Shown piece after piece: positions 1 through 7,279 of a stretch of DNA of 9,660 nt. Under the pieces are notes generated by a model. It searched no databases and was not told where the DNA came from. It saw only the letters and a list, made by a program, of their open reading frames with translations. Where the stretch lies: the NCBI GenBank assembly GCA_005877855.1, contig VBOF01000060.1, forward strand, positions 1 through 9,660. The letters run 5' to 3'. Both the position numbers and the translations under genes were made by a program. Origin of the DNA: Nitrospirota bacterium (GTDB lineage: Bacteria > Nitrospirota > Nitrospiria > Nitrospirales > NS-4). The number at the start of each line of letters is the position of its first letter. The stretch's first letter is position 1.

Positions 1-261
1 CCGGTCGCGCTGGCCAACGTGCGAGCCTTTTGGAACGCCTTCGAAGGCCGGATCCCCATCATGGGAGTCGGAGGCGTGGCGTCCGGCGCTGACGCGTTCG
101 AGCACCTGCTGGCCGGAGCCTCGGCCGTCCAGATTGGCACCGCCCTCGTGGAGGAAGGGCCCAAGGTCTTCGACCGGATCGCCGGCGAGCTGCAGGCCGT
201 GCTCAAGAAGAAAGGGTATCCGTCCGCCACCGCCGCCGTGGGTTGCCTCAAGGAACTGTGA
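1..261 (+). CDS. pyrD: Dihydroorotate dehydrogenase, class 1A type (C-terminal end only)
   Basis: This is the last 86 codons of a gene whose start lies left of the window; the frame is open from base 1 to TGA at 259-261. The enzyme oxidises dihydroorotate to orotate in pyrimidine synthesis, using FMN, in the cytoplasm. The visible part holds the FMN-phosphate-binding end of the TIM barrel: IMGVGGVASGADAFEHLLAGA, then VQIGTAL, then EGPKVFDRIAGEL and KKKGY. The EGP..F.RI..EL...KGY tail and the short ending resemble class 1A enzymes of the Lactococcus PyrDA type, which usually use fumarate as electron acceptor. The subclass is inferred from the C-terminus alone. The stop overlaps the start of the downstream permease gene (GTGA), which suggests co-translation. 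Confidence 0.9.
   Translation, partial: PVALANVRAFWNAFEGRIPIMGVGGVASGADAFEHLLAGASAVQIGTALVEEGPKVFDRIAGELQAVLKKKGYPSATAAVGCLKEL
250..254 (+). promoter_or_regulatory. Ribosome binding site of the ABC permease gene, inside the pyrD 3' end
   Basis: AAGGA lies in the last pyrD codons, three bases before the GTG at 258-260. The spacing is short, but the GTG shares bases with the pyrD TGA (259-261), a layout typical of translational coupling. It supports GTG 258 over the in-frame TTG at 243, which lies upstream of this site. Confidence 0.5.
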
Positions 262-2849
262 CCGTCTTCCGTCTCCTGGTGTGGCGTCATGTCGCCGGGG
301 AACTCCCGCGCACGGCCCTCACGGTCGGCGGCGTTGCCCTGGGGGTCGGCGTGTACGTGGCGGTCGCGACGGCGAACGTCGAGATCGTCCGTTCGTTCGA
401 ACAGGCCGTGCTCGGCGTGGCCGGGCGGACGACCTTGCAGGTCTTCAACGCGACAAACTCCCTGGGCGGTTTCGACGAGCGCATCATCGAGCCCCTCAGC
501 CACGCGGACGGCGTCCTCCTGGCCACGCCAGTGCTGGACCTCACCGGGATCTGGAGGGCCGAGGGCAAGGCCAGAGGGATCGTGTTGCCGATCTTGGGGG
601 TGGATCTCCTGGCTGAATCCTCCTTCCGCGACTACCAGGTGGGCGACAGCAGCCACAACACCTCCGGCAGTGAATTCGATTGGGAGCGGTACCTCGAGCC
701 CGACACGATCTTCGTGGGCCGCCGGCTGGCCCAGCGCCACGGCCTGACCCTGGGCTCGGCGCTGGAAGTGAACGTCGGCGGTCTTGTCCGGCGGCTGGTT
801 GTCCGCGGCATCCTGGAGGGGGAAGGCCCGGCGCGGTCCACGTTCGATGAGCTGGCCGTCATGGACATTGCGGGGGCGCAGCTCCTGTTCGGCCGATTGG
901 GCCGCCTCGATCGCATCGACCTCGTCACGGACCCGGCCCGGCCCGTGGAGGAGGTTAGACGAGCGATCCTCGCGCTTCTGCCGCCGGAGCTGACCGTCAA
1001 GCGCCCCCAGCAACGCAATGCCCAGATCGAGCGGATGACACGCGCGTTCCGCCTGAACGTAAGCATTCTCAGCGTGGTGGCGCTGCTGGTCGGACTCTTC
1101 CTCGTCTACAACACGGTCTCCTTCGCGGTGCTCCGCCGCCGTCGGGAGATCGGGGTCCTGCGCTCGCTGGGCCTGTCCTCCGCCGGCATCGCGCGGCTGT
1201 TGCTGGCCGAGGTCGTGCTGGTCGGCCTTGTGGGTGGAATCGTGGGCATCGGGTTCGGCGTCGCGCTCTCGAACGTGGTCTTGCAGACGCTCGCGGCGAC
1301 CGTGAGCAATCTCTATTATCAGTCGCTGGTTGCTCCCCGCCTGACGTGGGTGTCGTGCGAAGTGTTGGTGCAAGGGCTGTTGATCGGGCTGGTCGTGGCG
1401 GTGGTGGGCTCGCTGGGCCCGATCAGGGAAGCGGTGTCGGTCGAACCGACCCAGGCCCTTGCTCCGGGAGGGTATGAACTAGTCGGGACCGTGCGTGTCG
1501 CGACCGTCCTCGCGCGGGCGGCGGCCGCCTTTCTCCTGGCCGGGCTCGCCGCCTGGCAGGATCCCGTGCAGGGCTTGCCGCTGTTTGGATACGTCGCTGT
1601 GTTTTTAGTCGTGCTGGGCTTCGCGTTACTCAGCCCCGTGGTCATCGGATCGATCGCTCCCTGTTTGCGGAGGATCCTGCCCCGGCAGGCTGGCTGTCTG
1701 CCGCGCCTGGCCGCCTCCGAGTTGGAACGTGCGCCCGTGCGGAACGCCGTCGCCGTTTCGGCGCTGATGGTCGGATTGGCCCTGATGATCGGCGTCAGCG
1801 TGATGATCCACAGCTTCCGCGAGACAGTGGATCTGTGGCTGGAGCAGACCGTGAAGGCAGACCTGATCGTCGCGCCGCCGACGTGGTTGGGCGACGGCCC
1901 GGAATGGGCCTTGCCGGAGTCCGTGCCCCAGCGGCTGCAAGCGCTGCCCGGGGTTGTGGCGGCGGACAGCTACCGCGATGTCCGCATGGACCACCACGAC
2001 AGACCAGTGAGAGTGGTTGCCCGGGATCTGCTGATCCATGCGCGGCACAGTCGGTATCTCTTCATGGAAGGGGAGTCCGCGACGGTCCTGAGCGAGGCGG
2101 TCCGCAGCGAGCAGGTGATCGTGTCGGAGACCTTTGCTCGGCAGTTCTCGCTGCGACGTGGCGACCGCATCGGGCTGCCGACCCCGCACGGGCCGGTCGA
2201 GCTTCCTATCGCGGGCGTGTTCTATGACTACTCGACGGATGGCGGCAAGATCGTTCTGGACCGTGCCCTCTACGCGCGGCACTGGGGCGACCGCAACGCG
2301 ACGGTCGTGCCTCTGTACCTGGCGCCCGGAGCCGATCCGGAGGTGGTCCGCCGCGCTGTCCTGGAAAGGCTGCAGGGCGATCCGCCGGTGATGATCCTGA
2401 CGAACGGCGAGCTGAAGCGCGAAGTGCTGCGGATCTTCGACCAGACCTTCGCCATCACGTACGCGCTGGAGGTCATCGCGGTGACCGTGGCGTTGCTGGG
2501 AATCGCCAATACGTTGCTAGCGGGCATCCTGGAGCGTCAGCGCCAGCTCGCGGTGCTGCGCGCCATTGGAGGGACGCCGGCCCAGGTCGGCCGGCTTATC
2601 CTGTGGGAGTCCGGATTGCTGGGGCTGGCGGGGACGGTCCTGGGAGCCGCGGCGGGCCTGGTCCTCTCCGTCCTGTTGATCGAAGTCATCAACAAGCAGT
2701 CATTCGGCTGGACCATCGTGTTCCATCCGGCCCCGGGCGTTCTGCTGGAAGCGGTGGCGCTGGGGCTGCTCGCCACCGTGCTCTCGGGGTACTGGCCGGC
2801 CCGGCGGGCGGCCCGCCTTCCTGTCGCGGAGAGCCTCCAGTACGAGTAG
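258..2849 (+). CDS. MacB/FtsX-type ABC transporter permease with two FtsX domains
   Basis: This 863-residue inner-membrane protein has the layout of large duplicated FtsX permeases (type VII ABC family, related to MacB and LolC/E). A first helix at about 21-39 is followed by a periplasmic MacB-PCD-like domain (about 45-260). The first FtsX membrane block spans about 267-390 and contains RREIGVLRSLGLS (295-307). Further helices lie at about 418-465 and a new N-terminal-type helix at 495-517. A second periplasmic domain (about 520-725) leads to a second FtsX block (about 733-850) with RQLAVLRAIGGTP (762-774). The RE(I/L).VLR..G motif after a helix is the family's coupling segment to the ATPase. 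Such proteins usually work with a LolD-like ATPase in lipoprotein or lipid movement, or in mechanotransmission. No ATPase gene is next to it here, so the substrate is unknown. The start is GTG 258, overlapping the pyrD stop; TTG 243 would add five residues. Confidence 0.9.
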   Translation: MTVFRLLVWRHVAGELPRTALTVGGVALGVGVYVAVATANVEIVRSFEQAVLGVAGRTTLQVFNATNSLGGFDERIIEPLSHADGVLLATPVLDLTGIWRAEGKARGIVLPILGVDLLAESSFRDYQVGDSSHNTSGSEFDWERYLEPDTIFVGRRLAQRHGLTLGSALEVNVGGLVRRLVVRGILEGEGPARSTFDELAVMDIAGAQLLFGRLGRLDRIDLVTDPARPVEEVRRAILALLPPELTVKRPQQRNAQIERMTRAFRLNVSILSVVALLVGLFLVYNTVSFAVLRRRREIGVLRSLGLSSAGIARLLLAEVVLVGLVGGIVGIGFGVALSNVVLQTLAATVSNLYYQSLVAPRLTWVSCEVLVQGLLIGLVVAVVGSLGPIREAVSVEPTQALAPGGYELVGTVRVATVLARAAAAFLLAGLAAWQDPVQGLPLFGYVAVFLVVLGFALLSPVVIGSIAPCLRRILPRQAGCLPRLAASELERAPVRNAVAVSALMVGLALMIGVSVMIHSFRETVDLWLEQTVKADLIVAPPTWLGDGPEWALPESVPQRLQALPGVVAADSYRDVRMDHHDRPVRVVARDLLIHARHSRYLFMEGESATVLSEAVRSEQVIVSETFARQFSLRRGDRIGLPTPHGPVELPIAGVFYDYSTDGGKIVLDRALYARHWGDRNATVVPLYLAPGADPEVVRRAVLERLQGDPPVMILTNGELKREVLRIFDQTFAITYALEVIAVTVALLGIANTLLAGILERQRQLAVLRAIGGTPAQVGRLILWESGLLGLAGTVLGAAAGLVLSVLLIEVINKQSFGWTIVFHPAPGVLLEAVALGLLATVLSGYWPARRAARLPVAESLQYE

Positions 2850-2858
2850 CCAGTCCCC

Positions 2859-3869
2859 TTATGCGACCGGCGTACCGACGGTGTCCACTTCGAAGCCGAG
2901 GTCCTCGATCATCTTCCAGGCCTCGGGCGCGGGCATGCCCGGCGTCGTGAGGTAGCCGCCGACAAAGAGCGAGTCGGCGGGATAGAGCGCCAGCGCCTGC
3001 AGGGAGCGCAGGTTGAACTCGCGGCCGCCCGCGACGCGCAGCTCCGTCCGTGGGTGCAGGAAGCGGAACAGACAGAGTATTTTTAAACAGCGCTGGGGCG
3101 TGAGGTTGTTCTGATCCTGCATCGGCGTGCCGGGGACCGGATGCAGGAAGTTCATCGGGATCGAGTCCGGCTGCACCTCGCGCAGGGCAAACGCGAGGTC
3201 GATCAAATCTTCGTCCGTCTCGCCCATGCCCGCGATGCCGCCTGAGCAGATCTCCAGGCCGGCAGCCCGGGCGTTGCGGATCGTCGTGAGGCGGTCCTGA
3301 TACGTGTGGGTCGTGACCATCCGCGGGTGGAACCGCTCCGACGCGTTCAAGTTGTGGTTGATCCGGTCCACGCCGGCTGCCTTCAGCCGGCACGCGTCGT
3401 TTTCCGTGAGCAGCCCCAGCGAGCAGCAGACCTGGACCGGCACCGCGCCTTTGATCTCCCGCACGGCCTCGCTGATTTCGGCGAGCTCGCGGTCGAGCGG
3501 GCCGCGCCCGCTGATAACGATGCAGTAGCGGATGGCCTTGGACTGCGCCGCCCGCCGCGCCCCTTCCACCATTTGCGACTTCTTTAGCAGGCCGTATTTC
3601 CGGATGTCCGCCGTGGAGACGGCCGACTGCGAGCAATAGCCGCAATCTTCCTGGCAGGCGCCGCTCTTGGCGTTCTGGAGCATCTGGAGGCGGACCTTGC
3701 GCCCGAAATACCGCTGGCGGACGAGAAAGGCGGCGTCGAGCAATTCCAGCAGGCGGTCGTCCGGCGTCTGCAACACCGCCCGCGCTTCCTCACGGGTCAG
3801 CGCCTCGCCGGCGAGCGCCTTGTCGGCCCAAGCGCGGAACGCGCCATTCGGATAGTCGCGATAATCCAT
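2859..3869 (-). CDS. bioB: Biotin synthase (radical SAM enzyme)
   Basis: The 336-residue BioB inserts sulfur into dethiobiotin, the last step of biotin synthesis. The radical SAM cluster motif CQEDCGYC gives Cys72, Cys76 and Cys79. By alignment from memory with E. coli BioB, the auxiliary cluster ligands are also present: Cys116 (in YCIVISGRGP), Cys148 (in VCCSLGLL), Cys208 (in EICSGGIAGMGE) and Arg278 (in LRVAGGREFNLRS). The end of the barrel, LFVGGYLTTPG, resembles the Bacillus-type branch. The substrate-contact segment reads NHNLN (171-175) where E. coli has NHNLD, a change also remembered from Bacillus-type enzymes. ATG 3869 is preceded by a strong AAGGAG eight bases away. The frame is open further upstream inside gpmI, but no better start is seen. 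It is probably the last gene of the leftward operon, and no other biotin genes are nearby. It converges with the permease gene. Confidence 0.97.
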   Translation of the reverse strand: MDYRDYPNGAFRAWADKALAGEALTREEARAVLQTPDDRLLELLDAAFLVRQRYFGRKVRLQMLQNAKSGACQEDCGYCSQSAVSTADIRKYGLLKKSQMVEGARRAAQSKAIRYCIVISGRGPLDRELAEISEAVREIKGAVPVQVCCSLGLLTENDACRLKAAGVDRINHNLNASERFHPRMVTTHTYQDRLTTIRNARAAGLEICSGGIAGMGETDEDLIDLAFALREVQPDSIPMNFLHPVPGTPMQDQNNLTPQRCLKILCLFRFLHPRTELRVAGGREFNLRSLQALALYPADSLFVGGYLTTPGMPAPEAWKMIEDLGFEVDTVGTPVA

Positions 3870-3874
3870 CGTCG

Positions 3875-5425
3875 TCACTCCTTGATCAGAGACAGGCCGG
3901 TCATTTCGGGCGGTTGGGGAAGCCCCATCAGGTGCATGATCGTCGGTGCAATGTCCGCGAGCACGCCGGAGGCGCGCAAGGCATGCGGCCGGTCGTCCAC
4001 GATGAGGCACGGCACCGGGTTGAGCGTATGCGCCGTGTGAGGCTGGCCGGTCTCATAGTCCACCATCTGCTCCAGGTTGCCGTGATCGGCGGTCAAGACC
4101 ACGGCCCCGCCGATTCGGCGCATGGCGGAGATGACCTTGTTCAGACACTCGTCGATGACCTCGGCCGCCTGGATCGCGGCTTGCAGATTTCCGGTGTGGC
4201 CCACCATGTCCGGGTTCGCGAAGTTCAGCACGATCAGGTGGTACTGGCGGGACTCGATACGCCGAACGGCCTCGTCGGCGACCTCTCGCGCGGACATCTG
4301 CGGCTTCAGGTCGTAGGTCGCGACGTCGCGGGGGGAGGGAATCAGCACACGGTCTTCGCCCGGATAGGTCTTCTCGTCGCCGCCGTTGAAAAAGTACGTG
4401 ACGTGGGCGTACTTCTCGGTCTCGGCGATGCGGAGCTGCTTGAGCCCGCGCTCGCTGATCAGTTCCGGCAGGATACGCGTCAGACGGAACGGCGGGAAGG
4501 CCACCGGGTGCGTGAAGGTCTCGTCGTACGAGGTCATCGTCGCGAAGGCGCCCAGCTTCGGCACGGTCTTTCGCGGGAAGGCTTCGAAGGTCGGTTCGAT
4601 GAGGGCGCGCGTCAGTTCGCGGGCACGGTCCGCGCGGAAGTTGTAGAAGAAAATCCCGTCGTCGTCGTCAATGCTCCCGATCGGATGGTCGTGTTGGTCC
4701 ACGATGACGGCGGGGACCACGAACTCGTCGGTCACGTTCGCCGCATAGCTCGCCGTCACGGCCTCCTCGGCCGACTTTCGATGCACGCCGGTTCCTTCGA
4801 CGATTGCCGCGTAGGCCTTGGCCACGCGGTCCCACCGCTGGTCCCGGTCCATGGCGTAGTACCGCCCCATCACGGTGGCGATCGTCCCGACTCCAAGCTG
4901 GCGCATCCGCGCCTCGGCGGACTTGATGTAGCCGAGGCCGTTCCGCGGGGGTGTGTCCCGCCCGTCCAGGAAGGCGTGCACGAACACCGGTGGGCGGCCT
5001 TCCTTCTTCACCAGTTCCAGGATTGCCTCTAGATGGGCGATGTGGCTGTGCACCCCGCCGTCCGACAGGAGACCCAGAAGGTGCAGGCGGCCGCCGGTCG
5101 AGCGGACCTTGTGCAGCACCTGGGCGATCACCGGGTTTGTCGCGAAGGAGCCGTCGCGGATTGCCCGATTGATCCGGGTGAAGTCCTGGTACACGATGCG
5201 GCCGGCGCCGAGGTTCATGTGGCCGACCTCGGAGTTCCCCATCTGCTTGTCGGGCAGGCCCGTGTCCTCGCCGGACGCCGACAGCATGGTGTAGGGGCAG
5301 GTCCTAAGGAGCGAGTTGTAGAACGGCAGCCGTGCGAGGGCTAGGGCGTTGGCCTCCGTTTTCTGGCTCACGCCCCAGCCGTCTAAGATGATCAGCGCGA
5401 CAGGTTTCACGGTCGTCGTCTTCAT
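3875..5425 (-). CDS. gpmI: 2,3-bisphosphoglycerate-independent phosphoglycerate mutase
   Basis: This 516-residue, full-length cytoplasmic enzyme interconverts 3- and 2-phosphoglycerate in glycolysis/gluconeogenesis through a phosphoserine intermediate and two Mn ions. All expected catalytic landmarks are visible. These are Asp15 (LIILDGWG), the phosphorylated Ser65 in MGNSEVGH, His126 (SDGGVHSH), Arg156-Asp157 (DGRDTPP), Arg188 (GRYYAMDRDQRWDR), Arg264 and Arg267 (NFRADR), and Lys338 (ETEKYAHVTYFFNGG). The metal ligands Asp406 and His410 (NPDMVGHTG), Asp447-His448 (TADHGN) and His466 (HTAHT) follow. A run of four Asp (253-256) precedes the FNFRADR-type segment. The start is the only ATG ahead of the essential Asp15. 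The 12 bases between a strong palindrome and this ATG contain no recognisable Shine-Dalgarno. The stop is 5 bases from the bioB start. Confidence 0.98.
   Translation of the reverse strand: MKTTTVKPVALIILDGWGVSQKTEANALALARLPFYNSLLRTCPYTMLSASGEDTGLPDKQMGNSEVGHMNLGAGRIVYQDFTRINRAIRDGSFATNPVIAQVLHKVRSTGGRLHLLGLLSDGGVHSHIAHLEAILELVKKEGRPPVFVHAFLDGRDTPPRNGLGYIKSAEARMRQLGVGTIATVMGRYYAMDRDQRWDRVAKAYAAIVEGTGVHRKSAEEAVTASYAANVTDEFVVPAVIVDQHDHPIGSIDDDDGIFFYNFRADRARELTRALIEPTFEAFPRKTVPKLGAFATMTSYDETFTHPVAFPPFRLTRILPELISERGLKQLRIAETEKYAHVTYFFNGGDEKTYPGEDRVLIPSPRDVATYDLKPQMSAREVADEAVRRIESRQYHLIVLNFANPDMVGHTGNLQAAIQAAEVIDECLNKVISAMRRIGGAVVLTADHGNLEQMVDYETGQPHTAHTLNPVPCLIVDDRPHALRASGVLADIAPTIMHLMGLPQPPEMTGLSLIKE
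3878..3883 (-). promoter_or_regulatory. Shine-Dalgarno site of bioB formed by the end of gpmI
   Basis: On the minus strand AAGGAG lies eight bases before the bioB ATG (3867-3869). The same six bases encode the last two gpmI residues, Lys-Glu, directly before the gpmI TGA. Ribosomes ending gpmI would stop on the bioB initiation site, which suggests translational coupling. Confidence 0.8.
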
Positions 5426-5437
5426 GGTATCTGGAGT

Positions 5438-5467
5438 TGTAGGGGCGGTTCGTGAACCGCCCCTACA
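5438..5467. repeat. Perfect 30-base palindrome (REP-like hairpin) between lapAB and gpmI
   Basis: TGTAGGGGCGGTTC at 5438-5451 is followed by the two bases GT and then its exact reverse complement at 5454-5467. The result is a 14-bp stem with a nominal 2-base loop. It includes the TAG stop codon (5463-5465) of the lapA-lapB fusion and ends 12 bases before the gpmI ATG. No T run follows on either strand, so it does not look like an intrinsic terminator. Its GTAGGGGC...GCCCCTAC form resembles short intergenic palindromes scattered through many environmental bacterial genomes, recalled from memory and not searched. It occurs once in this window. Confidence 0.85.
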
Positions 5468-6857
5468 CAGGCTCGAACGGCGAGGCGACGCCCGGATAGG
5501 GTTGGGGCTGGACGGGCTCGCGCACGCTCTCGCGGGGCTGGCCGGTGCTGCCGAACGAAGGGAGCAGGTGGGCCAGCGTGTTCCAGCGTCCGCAGGCCTG
5601 GCAGCGCCCGCTCCACTCCTGCGCTTCGTCGTGACAGGCCGTGCAGGCGAACGGGGCCCCGACGGGCCGCGGCCGGTTGAGGGCTTCCTGCAGGATGATC
5701 AGCGCCGATTCCGTGTCCCCCTTGCGGATGTACAGACAGGCCATGATCTTGTGCAGGGCTCCGGTGGGATCCTGGAGGCCTTCCAGCGTCGAGAGCAGAT
5801 CGAAGGCGTCGTCGATCATCTCCAGCCGGTAGTACAGCTTGCCGAGGGCCAGCTTGAGAAGCGGGTTCTGATCGTTGCGGCTCAAGGCGACCTGGTAGAT
5901 GCGGAGCATCTCGCCCGGTTCGCCCATCTCCAGGTAGAGGTCCTCCAGGCGCTGCAGGAAGAGCGGATTGCCGGTCTTGACGTACGACTTCTCCCACGAC
6001 TCCGCCGCGTGCTTCAGCTTGCCTTCCCGGATGAGCAGCTCGCCGAAGCCAATCCGCGCGGGCAGGAACCCTTTGTCCAGCTTGATCGCTTCCCGGAAGT
6101 AGCGCCGGGCAAGGTCGAGATCGCCGCGTTCCAAGCACTGTCGCCCGACCTCATATTTCAGTCCCGTCATGACCTGGGTCTCGGCACGGACTTCGTGCTC
6201 GGACAGGCCTGCCTTGAGGAGCCGTTCCTGGACCGCATGGGCCGCCTGCCACCTGCTGTTCTGGATGTGGATGTCGCGGATGCGATAAAGGGCGGTCGGG
6301 TTGGTGCTGTCGAGTTTGAGTGCGCCCTCCAGCGCCTGGATCGCCTCGTCGTAGCGCTTGGCGTCTTCGAGGTCGCGGGCCAGGGAAAAGAGGATCTCCA
6401 GATTGCTTTCTTCGAGGGACCGGGCCCTCAGATGGAGCCGAATCGCCTCGTTGTAGTGCTTCTCCCGGCGGAAGATGTTGCCCAGCAAAAGCAGGGCGCG
6501 GGTGTGGAGGGGGTCCAGCGCCAGCAGCTTCTGCAACTGGGTGATCGCCTCGCTGGTCCGGCGGGAGAGCCAGGCCAGCACGCCGCTGCTGTAGTAACTC
6601 TGGAGCTTCTCCTCGCGCTTGCGCCGCTGGGTGGACCGCCAGTTGAGGATGAGGGTACGGACCTCGCGCACGCCGAACAGCATCACGACCGTCAGCGCCC
6701 CACCCGCGATGCAGAGGAGCACGAGATAGGTTGGGGTGACGTCGGTGGAGGTTTGTTTCGACAGCCGGAGCGTGATCGGGTCAGGGTTGAGGTCGCTGAA
6801 GTAGACGGCCGCCACGATGGCGGCGATCAGCGTGAAGACCCACAGGAAGAAGCGCAT
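5463..6857 (-). CDS. lapB: LapA-LapB fusion: DUF1049 membrane domain, TPR array and C-terminal zinc ribbon
   Basis: The 464-residue protein joins two proteins that E. coli encodes separately as lapA and lapB. Residues 1-85 resemble LapA (DUF1049), with two membrane helices at about 3-21 and 43-63, an NPDPITLRL segment between them and a basic stretch after the second (RRKREEK). Residues about 88-395 are TPR repeats that track E. coli LapB closely, e.g. LGNIFRREKHYNEAIRLH (125-142) and the segment at 189-217. A rubredoxin-like ribbon follows, Cys405-x2-Cys408 and Cys419-x2-Cys422, then RWNT as in LapB. E. coli LapB hands LpxC to the FtsH protease and so limits LPS synthesis; the same role here is inferred. 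A Pro-rich tail of about 36 residues follows the ribbon, and its stop codon lies inside the palindrome. The gene starts 3 bases after the rsfS stop with a weak GGGGAT site. Confidence 0.87.
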   Translation of the reverse strand: MRFFLWVFTLIAAIVAAVYFSDLNPDPITLRLSKQTSTDVTPTYLVLLCIAGGALTVVMLFGVREVRTLILNWRSTQRRKREEKLQSYYSSGVLAWLSRRTSEAITQLQKLLALDPLHTRALLLLGNIFRREKHYNEAIRLHLRARSLEESNLEILFSLARDLEDAKRYDEAIQALEGALKLDSTNPTALYRIRDIHIQNSRWQAAHAVQERLLKAGLSEHEVRAETQVMTGLKYEVGRQCLERGDLDLARRYFREAIKLDKGFLPARIGFGELLIREGKLKHAAESWEKSYVKTGNPLFLQRLEDLYLEMGEPGEMLRIYQVALSRNDQNPLLKLALGKLYYRLEMIDDAFDLLSTLEGLQDPTGALHKIMACLYIRKGDTESALIILQEALNRPRPVGAPFACTACHDEAQEWSGRCQACGRWNTLAHLLPSFGSTGQPRESVREPVQPQPYPGVASPFEPV

Positions 6858-6860
6858 CGG

Positions 6861-7253
6861 TTATCCCCGTTGCCTGGCGGTTTGCTCCCTCTGCATCCGT
6901 ACTTTGGGACGGCCGGCCGTGACAGCCGTGCGGCCCTTCGGCACCGGCAGACGCTTCGCATCGGCCCACAGCCGGTCCAGCCCGTAATGCTCACGCACCC
7001 CCCGCTTGAAGATGTGGACGACCACGTCGTCATAATCCATCAAGACCCACACACCGGCCTCGAGGCCTTCGAGGCCGTAGAGCCGGGTTCCCTTGTCGTC
7101 CAGGGCTTTCTCGATCTGGTCCTTTACGGCAATGACTTGGCGTTCGGATTCGGCTGAGCAGATTAAGAAATAATCCGTCACCCCGGACTTGCGGGCAACG
7201 TCTAAGATCACGATCTCAGAGGCTTTTTTCTCTTCGGCGGCCATCGCAGCCAA
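6861..7253 (-). CDS. rsfS: Ribosomal silencing factor RsfS
   Basis: RsfS binds uL14 on the large subunit and blocks subunit joining when nutrients are short. The DUF143 fold is evident: EEKKASEIVILDV (7-19), TDYFLICSAESERQV (26-40), then GVWVLMDYDDVVVHIF (67-82) and REHYGLDRLWADA (87-99). The family's usual G-x-S after ICS is AES here. A basic tail of about 30 residues (100-130, rich in Arg/Lys) goes beyond the usual end near LW.DA. The chosen start is TTG 7253, with AAAGG five bases upstream; ATG 7244 would shorten the protein by three residues. Either start lacks about eight N-terminal residues of E. coli RsfS. Its place after nadD and before lapAB matches the common nadD-rsfS pairing. Confidence 0.95.
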   Translation of the reverse strand: MAAMAAEEKKASEIVILDVARKSGVTDYFLICSAESERQVIAVKDQIEKALDDKGTRLYGLEGLEAGVWVLMDYDDVVVHIFKRGVREHYGLDRLWADAKRLPVPKGRTAVTAGRPKVRMQREQTARQRG

Positions 7254-7258
7254 CCGAA

Positions 7259-7263
7259 CCTTT
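7259..7263 (-). promoter_or_regulatory. Probable Shine-Dalgarno of rsfS supporting a TTG start
   Basis: AAAGG on the minus strand lies five bases before TTG 7253-7251 and fourteen before ATG 7244-7242. The spacing favours TTG. It lies in the 26-base gap after nadD. Confidence 0.5.
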
Positions 7264-7279
7264 ACTCGTGATCCTCGTA

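Noticed and set aside
2689..3645. A 318-codon minus-strand frame overlapping bioB and the permease end
   Set aside because: It is out of frame with bioB, composed mostly of Arg/Ala/Gly/Pro, and crosses into the convergent gene; the bioB frame has all catalytic residues.
3914..5032. A 372-codon + strand frame opposite gpmI
   Set aside because: A complementary-strand shadow of the complete gpmI gene, with His/Val/Arg-rich composition and no motif.
5438..5467. The palindrome as an intrinsic terminator
   Set aside because: No U run follows the stem on either strand, and the 2-base nominal loop is atypical; a REP-like repeat or processing hairpin fits better.
7056..7067. A 12-base palindrome GGCCTCGAGGCC within rsfS
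   Set aside because: It arises from codons of the conserved-looking YGLEGLEAGVW segment with GC-rich codon choice; no sign of an independent site.
5349..7157. A 602-codon open frame on the + strand opposite lapAB, rsfS and the start of gpmI
   Set aside because: It mirrors the codon pattern of GC-rich genes on the other strand, covers three recognised genes, has no recognisable domain and is rich in Arg, Gly, Leu and Val as expected for a shadow frame.
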